Below are positions 1 through 12,282 of a DNA stretch of 64,000 nt, one piece after another (position 1 is the stretch's first letter; each line of letters begins with the position of its first letter). A program made the translations under genes and the position numbers. Below the pieces are notes generated by a model, which worked only from the letters and a program-made list of their open reading frames with translations, was not told the DNA's origin and ran no database searches. Origin of the DNA: Ulota crispa (Eukaryota; Streptophyta; Bryopsida; Orthotrichales; Orthotrichaceae); contig OY987244.1 in assembly GCA_963920765.1 (NCBI GenBank), forward strand, positions 20,874,358-20,938,357, written 5' to 3'.

Positions 1-645
1 AACTATATAATAATCATATTACAATTGCATTACAACTACACCACAACTAGACTACAACCACACAACAATTCATTACAACTACGTATGAAATGCACAATTA
101 CTACATTACAACTACCTCCCAACTACTTTACAACTAGTATACGGCTGCAAAGTAGTCATGTCATATTACAAAGGTAGTGATACAAAGAGAATTATTGAAC
201 AAAAACTTTCCAACAACTAGATTTTGGACACGAGGCAGTAGGCAACGCATGTGTCAGATGTACATTGAATGCTATCTTGAGATATGTGAAAAAGATTTCA
301 AGAGACAAAGGAAAAGGAAGAGTACATTGAATGTTGTCTTGGAATATGTGAAAAATATTTTAGGAGATGAAGGAAAAAGAAGGGCAGCAGGGATTGTGAC
401 CACAAAAGAATTTTGAATTTTCATGGATGAAGGTTTTTTCATTGAAGTTACAGTTGTGGTAGATATCACTGAGTTACAACGATTGTTTCATGGCTGCTTC
501 ATGACTATTTTTGAATAGAATACGACTAAGAATGTTTTGCAGTTGTAATGGCTTGAAAAGCTCCATTCCCCACTGAAATGTAGTTGCCATACAGTCACCA
601 CATAGTTGCCAATTGTAGTCATTTATTGGCCTTTTTCTTCTAGTG
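1..645. mobile_element. CACTA-like element, right part (left end outside window)
   Basis: The right end at 631-645 reads ctttttcttctagtg. Its reverse complement, CACTAGAAGAAAAAG, resembles the CACTA(C/T)AAGAAAA ends of plant CACTA (En/Spm) transposons. Positions 14-140 hold many degenerate copies of a TTACAACTAC motif, as expected of subterminal transposase-binding repeats. Two roughly 40-bp direct repeats (about 255-300 and 318-362) also lie inside. No transposase frame is visible. The family call is inferred from the terminus only. Confidence 0.4.
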
Positions 646-2526
646 TTAGACTAAACTCACTCACTCACTAGAGTGGAAATCAACTCTTGCCTTGTTTTGC
701 GATGTGGGGCCAAGGTGGAACAGCACTGTTTTTTCACCCGCCAAAAAATGTGAGAATTTAGATATTTACCATATAGATTATTGAACTAGGGAATTTGAAT
801 TTAGAGGCCCTGAATTAGTCTAGGATCTTGGTGAAGAATACATTTGAAATAAAATAAAATAGGGGAACATCATATTCGTTATAATGAGAGTATTCCAGTG
901 AATTGAGAGGTAAAATACCCAAAATTCAAAAAATAATGTCAATTTGACAAAAAAAATTAGGTCAATTTATCTTGAATCGAGCTGAATTGACATAAAACCT
1001 TTCAATTTTAGGTCAAATTTGAAAGGTTTTATGTCAATTTAGCTCGATTTGAGTTGAAAAGTCTCATTTTAATGAAAATTGGTGATTTTGGATGGAAATT
1101 GGTGATTTTGGTCAATATCTAACATATTTATTTTGAGAGGTCCCCTCGGGGAGGTCACTCTCCAATTTTAGTAAACTACCTGAGATAAAAAATAGGGTCA
1201 ATTTTATTCATTGGAGATAAATTTTATATCTTTTTTAGATTTAAAATAGCATTGGAAAATAATGTCTTGCTTCATTATATGTAAAATAGGGTGGTGTATA
1301 ATCCTCCATTTTAGAATAATGTAGAAAATTAATAGGGTGGGAATTATAGAATTATCCTAAAAGAGTTTAGTAGGATGAGTGTAGGGTTTAGAGTTCATGA
1401 GCAATATGGATGAAAAATGGTTTTTTTGTCTTAGTTTTGGGTTGTAACAGGGTTTAGCAACAAGCTGAAGGATAATTGAAGAAGGGTGAGGCGTGTTGGT
1501 AAAGGCTGGCATTGTTGTAGAATCTCAAGAGTAGGGTTTGTACTGGCAAGCATATTGGATTCTTTATACGCTAGCTTCTTTTCACATTGTTATGCTAAGC
1601 TTACCATTGCTCTTGCTGGCACTTAGGATTTTCATATTTGAGATTGTTTTCTTGATGTTTGCAGTATTTACCCCCTGGATTATTTGAGAGCGCTGAAAGT
1701 GGCGGTGAGGATGCTATACAATTGAAACTTTTCATCCTCCTTATAGAATTTTTGTCAAAGCGCTGTACTTGCAAGCGTGGGAGTGTGAGCTTTGTTTAAT
1801 TTGCGTTCAGGGATGAATTTTTTTCTTTGTTGGCGCGTTGAGGGTTGGATTTCTTATCTTCATCCGCCAACGACAATGGTGGATGTCGGCATTACCTCTC
1901 AATTCATTTTGCAATTCTTGACAGTAAGAGCTTGAGTTCACGCTCAAACTTACTTGCTGTCCTCTGCCCGGTTTTCTTTCTTTCCTTTTTTTTCCATTTT
2001 AGAGTTCAATGCCTCAAAACTCATCATTTGCTATTTCGTGAGTATGCATGTGGTTGAGGGTAATTTGGATTTTTAGGAATGAATTAGGGTTTAGGAAGGT
2101 TGCTTTGTAAGTATGGTTTGAGGGACTTGCTATGTGTTAAATTCTCATGCTATTTTCTTGCGGGCCAAAGTCTTTTATAAACCCATTGTATATCCATAAT
2201 TTTTCTTATGATATTTTAGTATTTGTAAAAAAAATAGGGTTTGAAAAATTAGGTCATGTAACCATTTAGAAATAATCATAGGGTACCCTAAAATACACTA
2301 AAGTAGCTTTTTATCTAAAGAAAGGGAGGTAAAAATTACCTTAAAGAATCTAAATACCATTATCGCAGGCAGTATCCTATTGTAAAGGGGTGTGACCCCC
2401 CTGAGGAGGTCCCCATTCTCTCATTATAACAAATATGGTGTTAGGGGCAAATTATTACTATTACCCTTGTTTGGAAAAAAGTATGTTGTGCAAAATAGGG
2501 TGAGAGTTGCTCCAAGGTCCTAAATA
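646..2526. other. AT-rich intergenic DNA, no gene seen
   Basis: No coding region is supported. The main structure is a hairpin with arms at about 971-1009 and 1015-1053. Short GGTCCCC/GGGGAGGTC motifs near 1138 and 2395 may be remnants of repeat ends. Confidence 0.5.
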
Positions 2527-2529
2527 TTA

Positions 2530-2955
2530 GGGTAGTCATGGCTTTTTGGAGAATGAAAAGAGAGTGGAGATTGAGAATTGGCTAAGTGAAAGTAAGTGCC
2601 AATAGGAGTTTGTTCTTCATGAAGATGTTGTGACACCCCATTTGTGTGTGATGGAGAGTGGAGAATGGAGAATGAAGAATGGTTTGCTTAAAGAAAGATA
2701 GCACGGCTAGAGATTGGAGGAGTAGAAAGAGTTGGGGTGAAAAGCAATTCACGAGCGGGGAAAACGAGTAGAACATAGTAAGAAGTTCACACACTAACTC
2801 ATTCTCCACTGCATTCTTCACCTCCAGAAGAGAATAATGGAGCTTTGCAAAGTTTAACACTCTAATCAAAAGGTAAGCTATAGCAGCCACCACCAACTTG
2901 GCACTTGTGCATTCTCATTCTTCACACTCGGCCAAAGAAGTGCCATGACTACCCC
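2530..2955. mobile_element. Terminal-inverted-repeat element, Harbinger-like
   Basis: The left end GGGTAGTCATGGC (2530) is mirrored by GCCATGACTACCCC (2942-2955). The left flank is TTA (2527-2529), but the right flank is TATTA, so the 3-bp duplication is not clean. The GGG start and TTA flank resemble the other Harbinger-like elements in this window. The inside is non-coding. Confidence 0.45.
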
Positions 2956-3665
2956 TATTATTGCATGTGCAAAAGCAGAGCTTTTTCACTTTCCAAAGCT
3001 GTTAGAGAATAGAAATATACTTTCACGAGTTTGTATTTGTTTCCTTTGAATATAAATTTTGATTCAAAGATCTTGATTCCGTATGGTAACCTTGGGAGGG
3101 AACTAAATTGGCCAACTCCAAAATAAGAGCAGATTGTTGTTTTTGCTTTTATTTGTAAATAGCTGAGATTTTTCACATTGGCTCTTTAAAAAGGCTGTTA
3201 ACCCCTGAGCGTCTTGCTATGAAAACTTTGCATAACTCCAACATGAAGCCTTCAACATATTCCTTGAGTTTTTGGAAAGTTCAACAAGTAACCACATAAT
3301 TTGAACCGGTCATTCTATACCCAACTCTAAATCAAATGTTTCAAACCAATATGATTTCAAATCCAAGTAAATTTGCAAAATCCCTACCGTTGAGAATCTC
3401 ATGTTTTCCAATTTGGGCAGCAATTCACAATATGGGTTTTGGACTTTGATGCAAAGTTTTCCCAAAAAAAAGATTTATCTATTGGATGATCCCATGAGAT
3501 TGTGTTTAGCTACACTCAATGGGAAAAAAAACTCCACAAATGGAAAAAAACTCCAAACGATATGGTCACTCAAAGTAACTAGATTCCACTAGCTCCTTAC
3601 TTTAGAGCTACAAAAACCTTGCCCAAATCAAGAAAAAAAAAAGTGACACATCACCAAACTTCTCC
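2956..3665. other. Intergenic DNA with a solitary TTAACCCCTGAGCG terminus
   Basis: No gene is seen. TTAA at 3198-3201 is followed by cccctgagcg. This is the same end as the elements at 39532-40300 and 61432-62184, but I found no partner end nearby, so it is probably a truncated copy. Confidence 0.45.
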
Positions 3666-4612
3666 CTTGTACAGCGGCCTCCAACAAAGATTGTCGAGCC
3701 AGCTTAACATTCCATTGAGAAGTCATGTCATTTTGACATGAAAATGAGGTCAATTGGCCACTTTTTTCTTGTATTTTTTATGTTTCATTCACATTCCAAT
3801 TCCAACCAAACACACCAAATTTCAACCCCAAAAAATCAAAATTCAAATTTTGATAAATTGTTTTGTGTCACAAATCATGGTTTTACATGGTTTTACAAGA
3901 AATTTGATTGAAAAACATTGATGATGAATTTTGGAGATTTGATTGCATGGGTATATAGGTAGCATCCATATGCACATTTGTATGCAAATCTTCCATGCTA
4001 GGAAAAACCCCTTAAGTAAACCAAAATTGATCTTTGAAGGGTTTAGTGTAACCCGTGATATGTCCAAATTTTGTAAAATAGATAATTCTAATTTTTATTT
4101 AGCTTTTCACCAAAGAAACACAATAGCATGTTCTAAGGTACAATCTTAGTCACAATGTAAGAGATAAATAAAAAAAATTGATTATCATAAGAAAACATCT
4201 ATTTTACAAAATTTGGACATATCACGGGTTACACTAAACCCTTCAAAGATCAATTTTGGTTTACTTAAGGGGTTTTTCCTAGCATGGAAGATTTGCATAC
4301 AAATGTGCATATGGATGCTACCTATATACCCATGCAATCAAATCTCCAAAATTCATCATCAATGTTTTTCAATCAAATTTCTTGTAAAACCATGTAAAAC
4401 CATGATTTGTGACACAAAACAATTTATCAAAATTTGAATTTTGATTTTTTGGGGTTGAAATTTGGTGTGTTTGGTTGGAATTGGAATGTGAATGAAACAT
4501 AAAAAATACAAGAAAAAAGTGGCCAATTGACCTCATTTTCATGTCAAAATGACATGACCTCTCAATGCAAAAACAAGGCCCGACAATCTTTGTTCGAGGC
4601 CAGTGTACAGTG
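3666..4612. repeat. Long foldback (palindromic) element 1
   Basis: Two arms of about 415 bp (3666-4085 and 4198-4612) are near-perfect reverse complements, separated by a loop of about 110 bp. The arms are similar enough that a 74-codon frame at 3843-4067 (-) recurs with an identical translation at 4213-4437 (+). That is a mirror effect, not two genes. The arms share motifs with the foldbacks at 4609, 35966, 37200 and 38403, for example atggttttacaagaaa and gatttgattgcatg. Confidence 0.85.
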
Positions 4613-5476
4613 GCCTCAAGAAAGTCTACATACCACCGTCTCATGACATTCAAAAAAGTTGGTATAACAAAGAACTTAGTTGGCATTTTATCCTCAGATT
4701 TTTTGTATGTGATCCTCGTACAATCATGATCAAGCATACAAAATTTCAGTTACTAAAAACCAAAATCCTATTTTTGGTAAATGGTTTTGTGTCAAAATCA
4801 TGGTTTTACAAGAAAGTCGATTAATAAACATTGGTGATGAATTCATGGGGTTTGATTGCATGAATATGTAGGAGACATCCATATGCACATCTTCCTTTCA
4901 AACAAACATATCCAAAAAAATTCAAAATTCCTTCTATAGAGATTTTAATGTTATGGTGATCATGACCAAGTTTAGTGAACTACATATTTCTTCATGGAAA
5001 TTAGTTTTTGGAAAAACAAACATACTATCATGTTTGTAGGTACAAACTTCATCACAATGTATGAGTCAAATAACAAAAACTAATTTCCATGAAGAAATAT
5101 GTAGTTCACTAAATTTGGTCATGATCACCATAACATCAAAATCTCTATAGAAGGAATTTTGAATTTTTTTGGATATGTTTGTTTGAAGGGAAGATGTGCA
5201 TATGGATGTCTCCTACATATTCATGCAATCAAATCCCAAAAATTCATCACCAATGTTTATTAATTGACTTTCTTGTAAAACCATGATTTTGACACAAAAC
5301 CATTTACCAAAAATAGGATTTTGGTTTTTAGTAACTGAAATTTTGTATGCTTGATCATGATTGTACAAGGATCACGTACAAAAAATCTAAGGATAAAATG
5401 CCAACTAAGTTCTTTGTTATACCAACTTTTTTGAATGTCATGAGAGGGTGGTACGTAGACTTTCTTGAAGCCACTA
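4609..5476. repeat. Long foldback element 2
   Basis: Arms at about 4609-5015 and 5078-5476 are reverse complements around a short loop. It abuts foldback 1 and shares its gtggcctcaag edge, so the two palindromes are juxtaposed. The arms carry the family motifs ccaaaatcctatttttggta and catggttttacaagaaag. No coding content. Confidence 0.85.
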
Positions 5477-6008
5477 TATAATACAAGACATGGGGGCACC
5501 CATCCCATCCACTTTTTAAGCTGCTCCTTTTGATTGCCCAAAGATATTCTTCTCCTAATTGTTGAAAAATAGAATATTCTCCATATTCCTTATAGAATCT
5601 AGAGCAAAGAAGATGCTTCAAGGAACAATAAGCCGATCAAATTTTTTTGTTGAACTATCAACTCCATTTGCACTTGGGTGGCAGACCAAAAAAGCACCCC
5701 CTTTGGCCATATTGGGCTCTTTGGACACTTAGCTGTTAAAGCAATTAAGGCAAACGTGAGTTTTAAAGTTCTCCATGATAGCTCGGTGATCTTTGCAAAC
5801 AAAAAGCTAATTCAAATGACCAAGCGGAGAATGTAAAACTTGTTTGCAAACCATAACTATGGAAAGTAATAAGCATCTAAATTTTTTAGAGAGGTTTGAC
5901 CTAAAGATGTTTCCTTTAGAGCATCTCTATTAGCAATATTGCTAATAGAAATTGTAAGTGGAAACAATAGAATGCAATTTCTTACTTTTTCAAGAAGGTT
6001 TTGAAACC
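5477..6008. other. Intergenic DNA, nothing identified
   Basis: AT-rich sequence between foldback 2 and the first TTAA-flanked element. No frame, RNA gene or terminal repeat could be supported. Confidence 0.4.
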
Positions 6009-6012
6009 TTAA

Positions 6013-6918
6013 CCCTTTAAGGACCATGCGATCATATTTTGGTTGCCAGGAGTGGCTTTTGGCCTGTAGGTTGCAATCGCTCAATAATTTGGAATTTGGT
6101 CTTGAAGTACGTATGTGATCACAAGAATTTTGCATCCATCTAAAAAAATAACCATGCAATTGGGTATGTGAGTTGACAAATAATGATGTTTATATGGCAT
6201 GGCTTCTAAATACGTATCCAATTTTTGTCAAAGATGGATCAAAGCAACAACACAATACATCAAACGTCCAAGAAGAATGTCAAATTTCAATTGCACAATT
6301 CTAAAAAAATTCAAATTGCTTAAGAAATACGCTTGTATTGTTTTCCTATACGGTACTAGTATAATTGTAGTTTTTGAAGATCTACTAAAATGGTGTTGTC
6401 ATTTTGGCTTTAAAATATGTCATTCTACATTTAAGGCCAATTCTTGATTGTTTTCACCAATTGGATTTTCCAAAATAATTATCAAATTTCTTGTAGAACC
6501 GTTTTAGGGTAGCAAAGAAAGTGGGTTTTTGGACCCTTTTTGTCCACTTAGCTACACCTTGTGATTGCTATTTTTGTCTATTTTGAGTGAAACCAGTCTT
6601 GTTGGAAAGGTGGGAAACCCTGCTTTTTAGAAATGTAAGGCTCTTCTCAATCAAAACTTGCATGAAAGGTTAGCATTCAAAACTATACAAGAATGAAACA
6701 CAAGAGATTTTCCGCATACGGCTCACTCAATCATTGTAATATTTCACCTCCAACGGTAGATCTAGCTGAATTTTGGTGCTTTACAATAAACAAGGTGTGC
6801 TTTCCATTAGTATAGTTGGATTATTGAAAATGTGTCCATATTTGAGTCAATTCCAAATCTAAGCTTATAGTCCCTGTTTTTAGTGGATTTTGTGAAAATG
6901 GGTGTGGTCGTTAAAGGG
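6013..6918. mobile_element. TTAA-flanked element, family A copy 1 (piggyBac-like, non-autonomous)
   Basis: It begins CCCTTTAAGGACC after TTAA (6009-6012) and ends GGTCGTTAAAGGG before TTAA (6919-6922). It is 906 bp long and about as long as the copies at 16599 and 22325 (907 bp each). A TTAA duplication with CCC termini is the pattern of piggyBac-superfamily transposons, so I infer a non-autonomous relative. It carries an 82-codon frame at 6199-6447 (+), MASKYVSNFCQRWIKATT..., that recurs in the other family A copies. No transposase is seen. Confidence 0.7.
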
Positions 6919-6922
6919 TTAA

Positions 6923-8307
6923 TTGCTCAAGGATGGAGTTGGTGGTTTCACAAACAAGGGGTCCTAAGTGAGTTGCACAAGAAATTTTCAGTCCTTCTCA
7001 AACTTATTGAAGGCTAGCAATATACTTTGCTTTTACTTTCTAATTGTTGGAGAGTTTCTTGGATTTTGTGTGTGTGGTTGCCAAAGTTTGAGGGTAATAG
7101 CACAATCTGGGCTGCCAGAGGTCTGGACATGACCCTCTGGTCATCACATTCACCTTGTGCGCCAATTGCATTATGTGAGCAATTTCCTGATTTGGACTTC
7201 TTACTGGGTTTCAATGTGTAAGTGACAACATATTTCCCAACGCACTCTTTACGTCAAGTTACTGCACTATTTGTCACCCACTTTAAATTCCAAAATATCC
7301 ATTGAATTAAAAATTGCTAGTTAAAAACCATTGAAATATTATAAATAAATACTAATTACAATATTTTGCATTGAAAATGTAGCAAATATGCCAGAAACCG
7401 GTTGAAAATGAATTATGTCAGCTCTTTGCTGGCACAGGCGATAAATTTTTCTTTAGACTAGTCCTAATTGTAATGATATTTTAGCTGAAGTATCCATGAA
7501 TTTCTATATTTTATTCATGTGTGGGCATCAAGTCATTAATACATGCCTCTCTTTCCTTCGTTCCCTCCTTTTTCCCTCAGTTATGACATTCTTCCTGAAA
7601 TTGTTCCCCCTGCTTTAATGGCTGTTTTGGAGTGTTTCCACACCATACAAGTGTTAACACTTAACACCCTCATGGCTCATGTCCTTGAAATGTCCTTTTC
7701 AAGGCTTTTATGGACTTGTATTTTGTTATGCTCCCACAAATTTAACTATGAACATTTTGGTAAATTTGATCCTATATGCACTTAGAAACAAGTATTAGGA
7801 CATGCTTTTGCCACTTAAAAAGTAAAAATGTAATTTTTTGATGTTTTATATTGGGCATGGAAAATTTGACATGAAATTATCCCTAAAAGAATCCATAAAA
7901 ACTAATCTTTGTAATGTATGGACTATTACACTTCAAATTCATGAACCATAGAAGTTTGCGCAATTATAAATTCATTTTCCTAAATCCCACTAACCAAATT
8001 TGTAGTCTGGATGAATCCTTTGCTTCATTTTGATGAAATGAGATAGTTCCCAAAATTCTCACAAAATTACTCATTTGGACATGATAATGTTCATCATTTA
8101 ATTCATTTATACTTTCTTTCTAATTTACAAGTATAAGCAACTTCTTGTCAAAACATAAACATCATAGCACTATCTAGTAGGACTTAATAAATAGAAGTAT
8201 TATAGGTAAGACCAAATCAGCTTTAAGCGATCCTTTTTGGGTACCCCAATTGTGCCATTACCCTTGATCTTGATATGGACTTTGCATCCTTTATATACAT
8301 GATGTTT
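6923..8307. other. Intergenic DNA, no gene seen
   Basis: Mixed AT-rich sequence. Short frames near 7027-7221 and 7543-7785 have no recognisable motif, splice context or family resemblance, so I do not call them. Confidence 0.4.
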
Positions 8308-8311
8308 TTAA

Positions 8312-9244
8312 CCCTTTAGTGCCCGGTTGACCACTTTTGAGTTGATTTTGGTACTTTGTGGTTCTTGTCATCATCTTTGTTCTATTTAATTTGCAAAAAC
8401 ACAGAATGTAATGGAGTTGGGGGTTTAGTTTGTGCTCCTACTGGAACAAATTTCAAAGCAAGGCATAAAGAAACATGGTAGCTATGCGTATTTTACATTT
8501 GAAGATGGGAATCTCATACGGGTGTAACAAATGAAATACTAATTCAATGAAACCGTGACATGGCCCCAAAGCCCACATATTGCACCCAAAGTATCCAGTG
8601 CTAACTCTTTAGCAATTGTGCAAAAGATGCATGGTTTATTTAGAAGTTCTATGTATAGTGTATTTTAGCTACAACATTACATATTCTATGATTCCTTAGG
8701 CTCTGAAGGTTTGCAATGCTAAATGTGGGACCTTGTACCTCAAATGACACCTAACGTAGATGATATTGACCAATTGGATTTTGTGGAAACATGTTCCATG
8801 CATGTTGTATTCAACCGTATATGTGTGGCTACATTTGCATTCTTCCAATGCTCAATTTCACAAATCATACCGTGAAATGCACATATTAACTCAAATTTTG
8901 CATTTTTTTATATAGAAGTGCAGTAACCTAGAATGGGGCAATAGCCTCTACAAATTTCACCACTATCAAAAGTTTCAATTGCACGATTGACACTAATTAG
9001 TTAGAGTGTCTCATGTTTTTGCACAACAAGTTTTTTTGGATCATCAAGCTTCTCACAATCCTCACGTGGAATTGTTCCAATAGGTCAAATTTATTTTTAT
9101 ATATTTATGTTGCCAAAGTTTATAGCTTTGATATGTGCAGTCTAATTTGATTTTAGAAACACAGATTTTATCCTTGAATGTGTTTTGCAAATTGTATAGT
9201 GAAAATTTGAGGTGCCCCCCAAATGGTTGATGGGCACTAAAGAG
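8312..9244. mobile_element. TTAA-flanked element, separate family (933 bp)
   Basis: Ends CCCTTTAGTGCCC and GGGCACTAAAGAG lie between TTAA at 8308-8311 and TTAA at 9245-9248. The terminal repeats differ by one base. The inside does not resemble family A, so it is a different non-autonomous family using the same TTAA target. No coding capacity is recognised. Confidence 0.65.
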
Positions 9245-9248
9245 TTAA

Positions 9249-9680
9249 ACAAGTTAGACTTTCTTCTTGTGGAAGGAGTTTTGTGAAGGAAGACAAGCAA
9301 TTCTATTATAGTTAAGTGAACATTGGCCAAAATTTATTGTAGGAATTAGGCAAAAAGCATTCACACTTTGAGATAGAAGGTCTTTTCATTACAATATAAA
9401 ATTTAACCAATTGGTGGAACACTGAACTTGCAAGGAGTTTGGAAATTAAGTAGGGTCTTATAAAACATGTTATTGAAAAGTTTGGTGGGGTTTGAAATGA
9501 GGTGTCAGCTTTTAATAGTAGTGTCAAGTCCAAACAAGATATGATTGGGAGAGCTTTGGACCTTTATAAGCATTGGCAAGCAAAGGAGAAGAAGTTTGCC
9601 TACTTGTACTTTTGGTTCATTTTGCTTGGTATTCCTAAGTGGATAGAGTGGCCACATGAGGAAGCAAGGGGACGGATGAC
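9249..9680. other. Intergenic DNA with a possible decayed coding fragment
   Basis: An open stretch at about 9541-9720 (+) reads MIGRALDLYKHWQAKEKKF and continues with hydrophobic and tryptophan-rich residues. Its composition is protein-like, but it runs into the foldback at 9681 and I recognise no family. It may be a transposon-gene relic. Confidence 0.2.
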
Positions 9681-9922
9681 GCTATTTGGTGAGTGTAAAA
9701 CAGTGAGCTGTGAGCCGTGAGCCAAGATTTTTGTGAACAAGAACTAATATTGAGCTCAAAATCAATGTAAAAACTAAAAAATTAGCAAGTTTTTCAAGAG
9801 ATGAAAGTTTAAAATGTATAGTTATAGGGCCATATGTACATAATTATTGGTGGAATTTATTATTTTGATAAAAAATCTAGGCTCACGGCTCATGGCTCAC
9901 AAATCCCCACTCACCAAATAGC
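9681..9922. mobile_element. Small foldback/MITE (GCTATTTTGTGAG family) copy 1
   Basis: The ends GCTATTTGGTGAGTG (9681) and CACTCACCAAATAGC (9908-9922) are perfect inverted repeats. Repeated gtgagc/gctcac motifs lie inside each end. Related copies are at 15853-16111 and 24251-24493. It is 242 bp long with no clear target duplication. Confidence 0.65.
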
Positions 9923-9925
9923 ATT

Positions 9926-10855
9926 CCCCAAGGACCAACTGTCCCCTTGGGGGACAGTTGGGATTTTGGGCATGTACTTACAACTAAACTACTTTGTATG
10001 ATTTTTTGAAACTTTTATGGAAGATGAGGAATTCAAAGACCTACGCGGGCATTTAATTTTTTCTTCATTCCGACATTTATTGAAGAAGTTACGTGTTAAT
10101 TTTGGAAAAATAAGGGAGATCTGGCAGCCAAATTTTTTTCTAAAAATAATATTTTTCCAAAATAAAAATCTAAAATTGGTTCTTCAGATTTATACATATG
10201 TGGGGAGCTCTGAATCATTCAATTTCAATTTACGAGTGAAATTTTTTAGTTTGCAGGCAAGTACAAAACTCCCATACTTCTATTCTTTTTGCCTTTGGTG
10301 CTTTACTTTTTTGTGCTCTTTGTGAATTTGTTTTTTGACTCTTTTTTTTCCTTGTTGTAGTAGACTAAGACTCCTTGATTTCACCATTTGGATCAAAGTA
10401 ATTCATATTTCTCAATTTGACACAAATCCTCTGATTTTGCCTAGTGTATATGCAAATTTGATGGCCTTACGGCATTGCAAGATTTTACAAAGTATGTTTC
10501 ACACCTCCAATTCATTTGAAAATTGTCCCACACTTACCTAACTTGGTCTTCTACATGGGAAAAATAAACCTCAAATTTGCGTAGAGCAATTTTTTGATTT
10601 AGAGGCAATCAAAGGCTTCTGAAAATTTTGGGCAGCAGGGAAAAAAACTTTGTTTTTCACTTCAAAAGTCAATATCTCACTCCTCTACATCTAGAATGAG
10701 CTGATTTTGTTTCCACAAGTACCTCCCATAGTCTAGGGCAAGATCTTATGGTTGGATTTCCAAAAATAATTGTTTCTTCTACCTTTGTACTCATTCCCCC
10801 AAAAGTGGCAGTTTTCGGTAACTTTCACTAAAAAAAGGGCTTGGTCCTTTAGGGG
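9926..10855 (-). mobile_element. TTAA-flanked element, family B copy 3 (inverted)
   Basis: This is a reverse-orientation copy of the family B element at 21709-23562. Its end ggtcctttagggg precedes TTAA (10856-10859) and corresponds to CCCCTAAAGGCCC at 21709. The other end, around 9926 (ccccaaggacc), has lost a clean TTAA. It lacks the nested element found in the 21709 copy and reads agtttgcag at the corresponding place, so it helps define the pre-insertion site. Confidence 0.6.
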
Positions 10856-10859
10856 TTAA

Positions 10860-11752
10860 TATCCTAGAGGAGGATACCACTAAATAACACCAAAATAGGG
10901 GGCAAATTATTATTCTAAATTTAATTTGCTAAAAACAAGGAGTTTTTGGCACGGGTGACTATGGTTGTCTTCTCGGACATGGAGACAATATGACAAACAT
11001 GATGTGCAAGAGTTCTAGTAGACCTCATGTCCGCCTAGTAAAGTCAATTTAAGGTTGACTTTTAAATAAAACACTCTTTATTTCTGATCCTGACATATTA
11101 ACGTTTCACTTTATGGAAGTATCTCAATTTGATAAACACTTATTAGATTCTAAATTTTGGGTCGTTTTTAAAGTAAATTTTCAAATTATCTCAGTTATTA
11201 AAGATGGCTTTATTAGATAAAAATGTCACACATATTTGACGTTTGTTATGCGCAACATAGGACACTAGACATACAACATGACAACCAAACCCCAAAATCT
11301 ACCCAACAAGACAACTCTACTTTTTGCCACTCCTGTCCTACCATACGGCATGCCATCTAACCTTAGCCCTTTGAGAGAGTGGGATCTTTTTGCTTCATGT
11401 TTACCCCTTGAAGATTGTATTTCCTCCTTTTGTGTGAATGAGTTATCAACTCCTAAGCATATGCTCACATGGGTTAGACTTTAACCCATTAATGACCAAG
11501 GTTCAAAAAATACACGCTTTTTCTACTCATAGTTTTTGAGATGTACATTAGGAAAGTCATATAAGGTAGAGACACTTCACAAAATTTTGAGGTTTTTTCA
11601 CCTCCTATTATTTTGATTAAGTCACCTTTGCTTTGACTTTTTATCCAACACAAAATGGCCTTTTAAATATCTAGTTGCATGTACAAATCCATACTAGACA
11701 TAGTCTTGTGCATATGACAGCTCCAAGTCTTGTGCACCATAGTGCACCCACC
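10860..11752. other. Intergenic DNA with a solitary TTAACCC terminus
   Basis: No gene is seen. TTAA at 11481-11484 is followed by cccattaatgacc, which looks like a lone TTAA-element end with no partner found. A stretch at 11521-11580 resembles the inverted repeats at 60655-61105. Confidence 0.4.
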
Positions 11753-12066
11753 CACTACAAGAAAAAGGGCCATTTTTGACTACCAAAACACTAAGACAAC
11801 TACACTTTCGTGATTAGTATTTATGACCACATGTAGTCAGAAATAATTAATTTACAATTGAATAATCTCATTTTGTCATAAATAATTTAATTTATGACTA
11901 CACGTAGTCATAAATTAAATTATTTATGACGAAATGAAATTATTCAATCATAAATTAATTATTTCTGACTACATGTGGTCATAAATACTAGTCACAAAAG
12001 TGTAGTAGTCTTAGTCTTTTTTGTAGTCAAAATCCTTAGTAAAAAATGACCAATTTTCTTGTAGTG
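11753..12066. mobile_element. CACTA-type MITE
   Basis: It begins CACTACAAGAAAAAGGGCC and ends ttttcttgtagtg. CACTACAAGAAAA is the classic terminus of plant CACTA transposons. The 314-bp element is almost entirely palindromic around tgactacacgtagtca (about 11897-11912). The 3-bp flanks (acc and att) do not match, so the target duplication has decayed or the edge is off by a few bases. Confidence 0.75.
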
Positions 12067-12282
12067 ATTGGTGAATGCAGTCCAAAGTCAGGACTCCATC
12101 GTTATGTGCATTCTAGAGACAATAGTGCAAGTGCTTAGTGATAATATATTGCGGCCAACTTCTATACTAAATTACTAATACATTGTATTGACATTCAGAT
12201 ACTATTATTGACAATGGTAAAACTAGAGCCAAGCAGAAGCACCCTCTTCTGGGTCAATAATATGGCCTAGATTGCAACCTTA

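Noticed and set aside
3843..4437. Two identical 74-codon proteins on opposite strands
   Set aside because: They are the two arms of a palindrome, so identity is automatic. No other evidence for coding.
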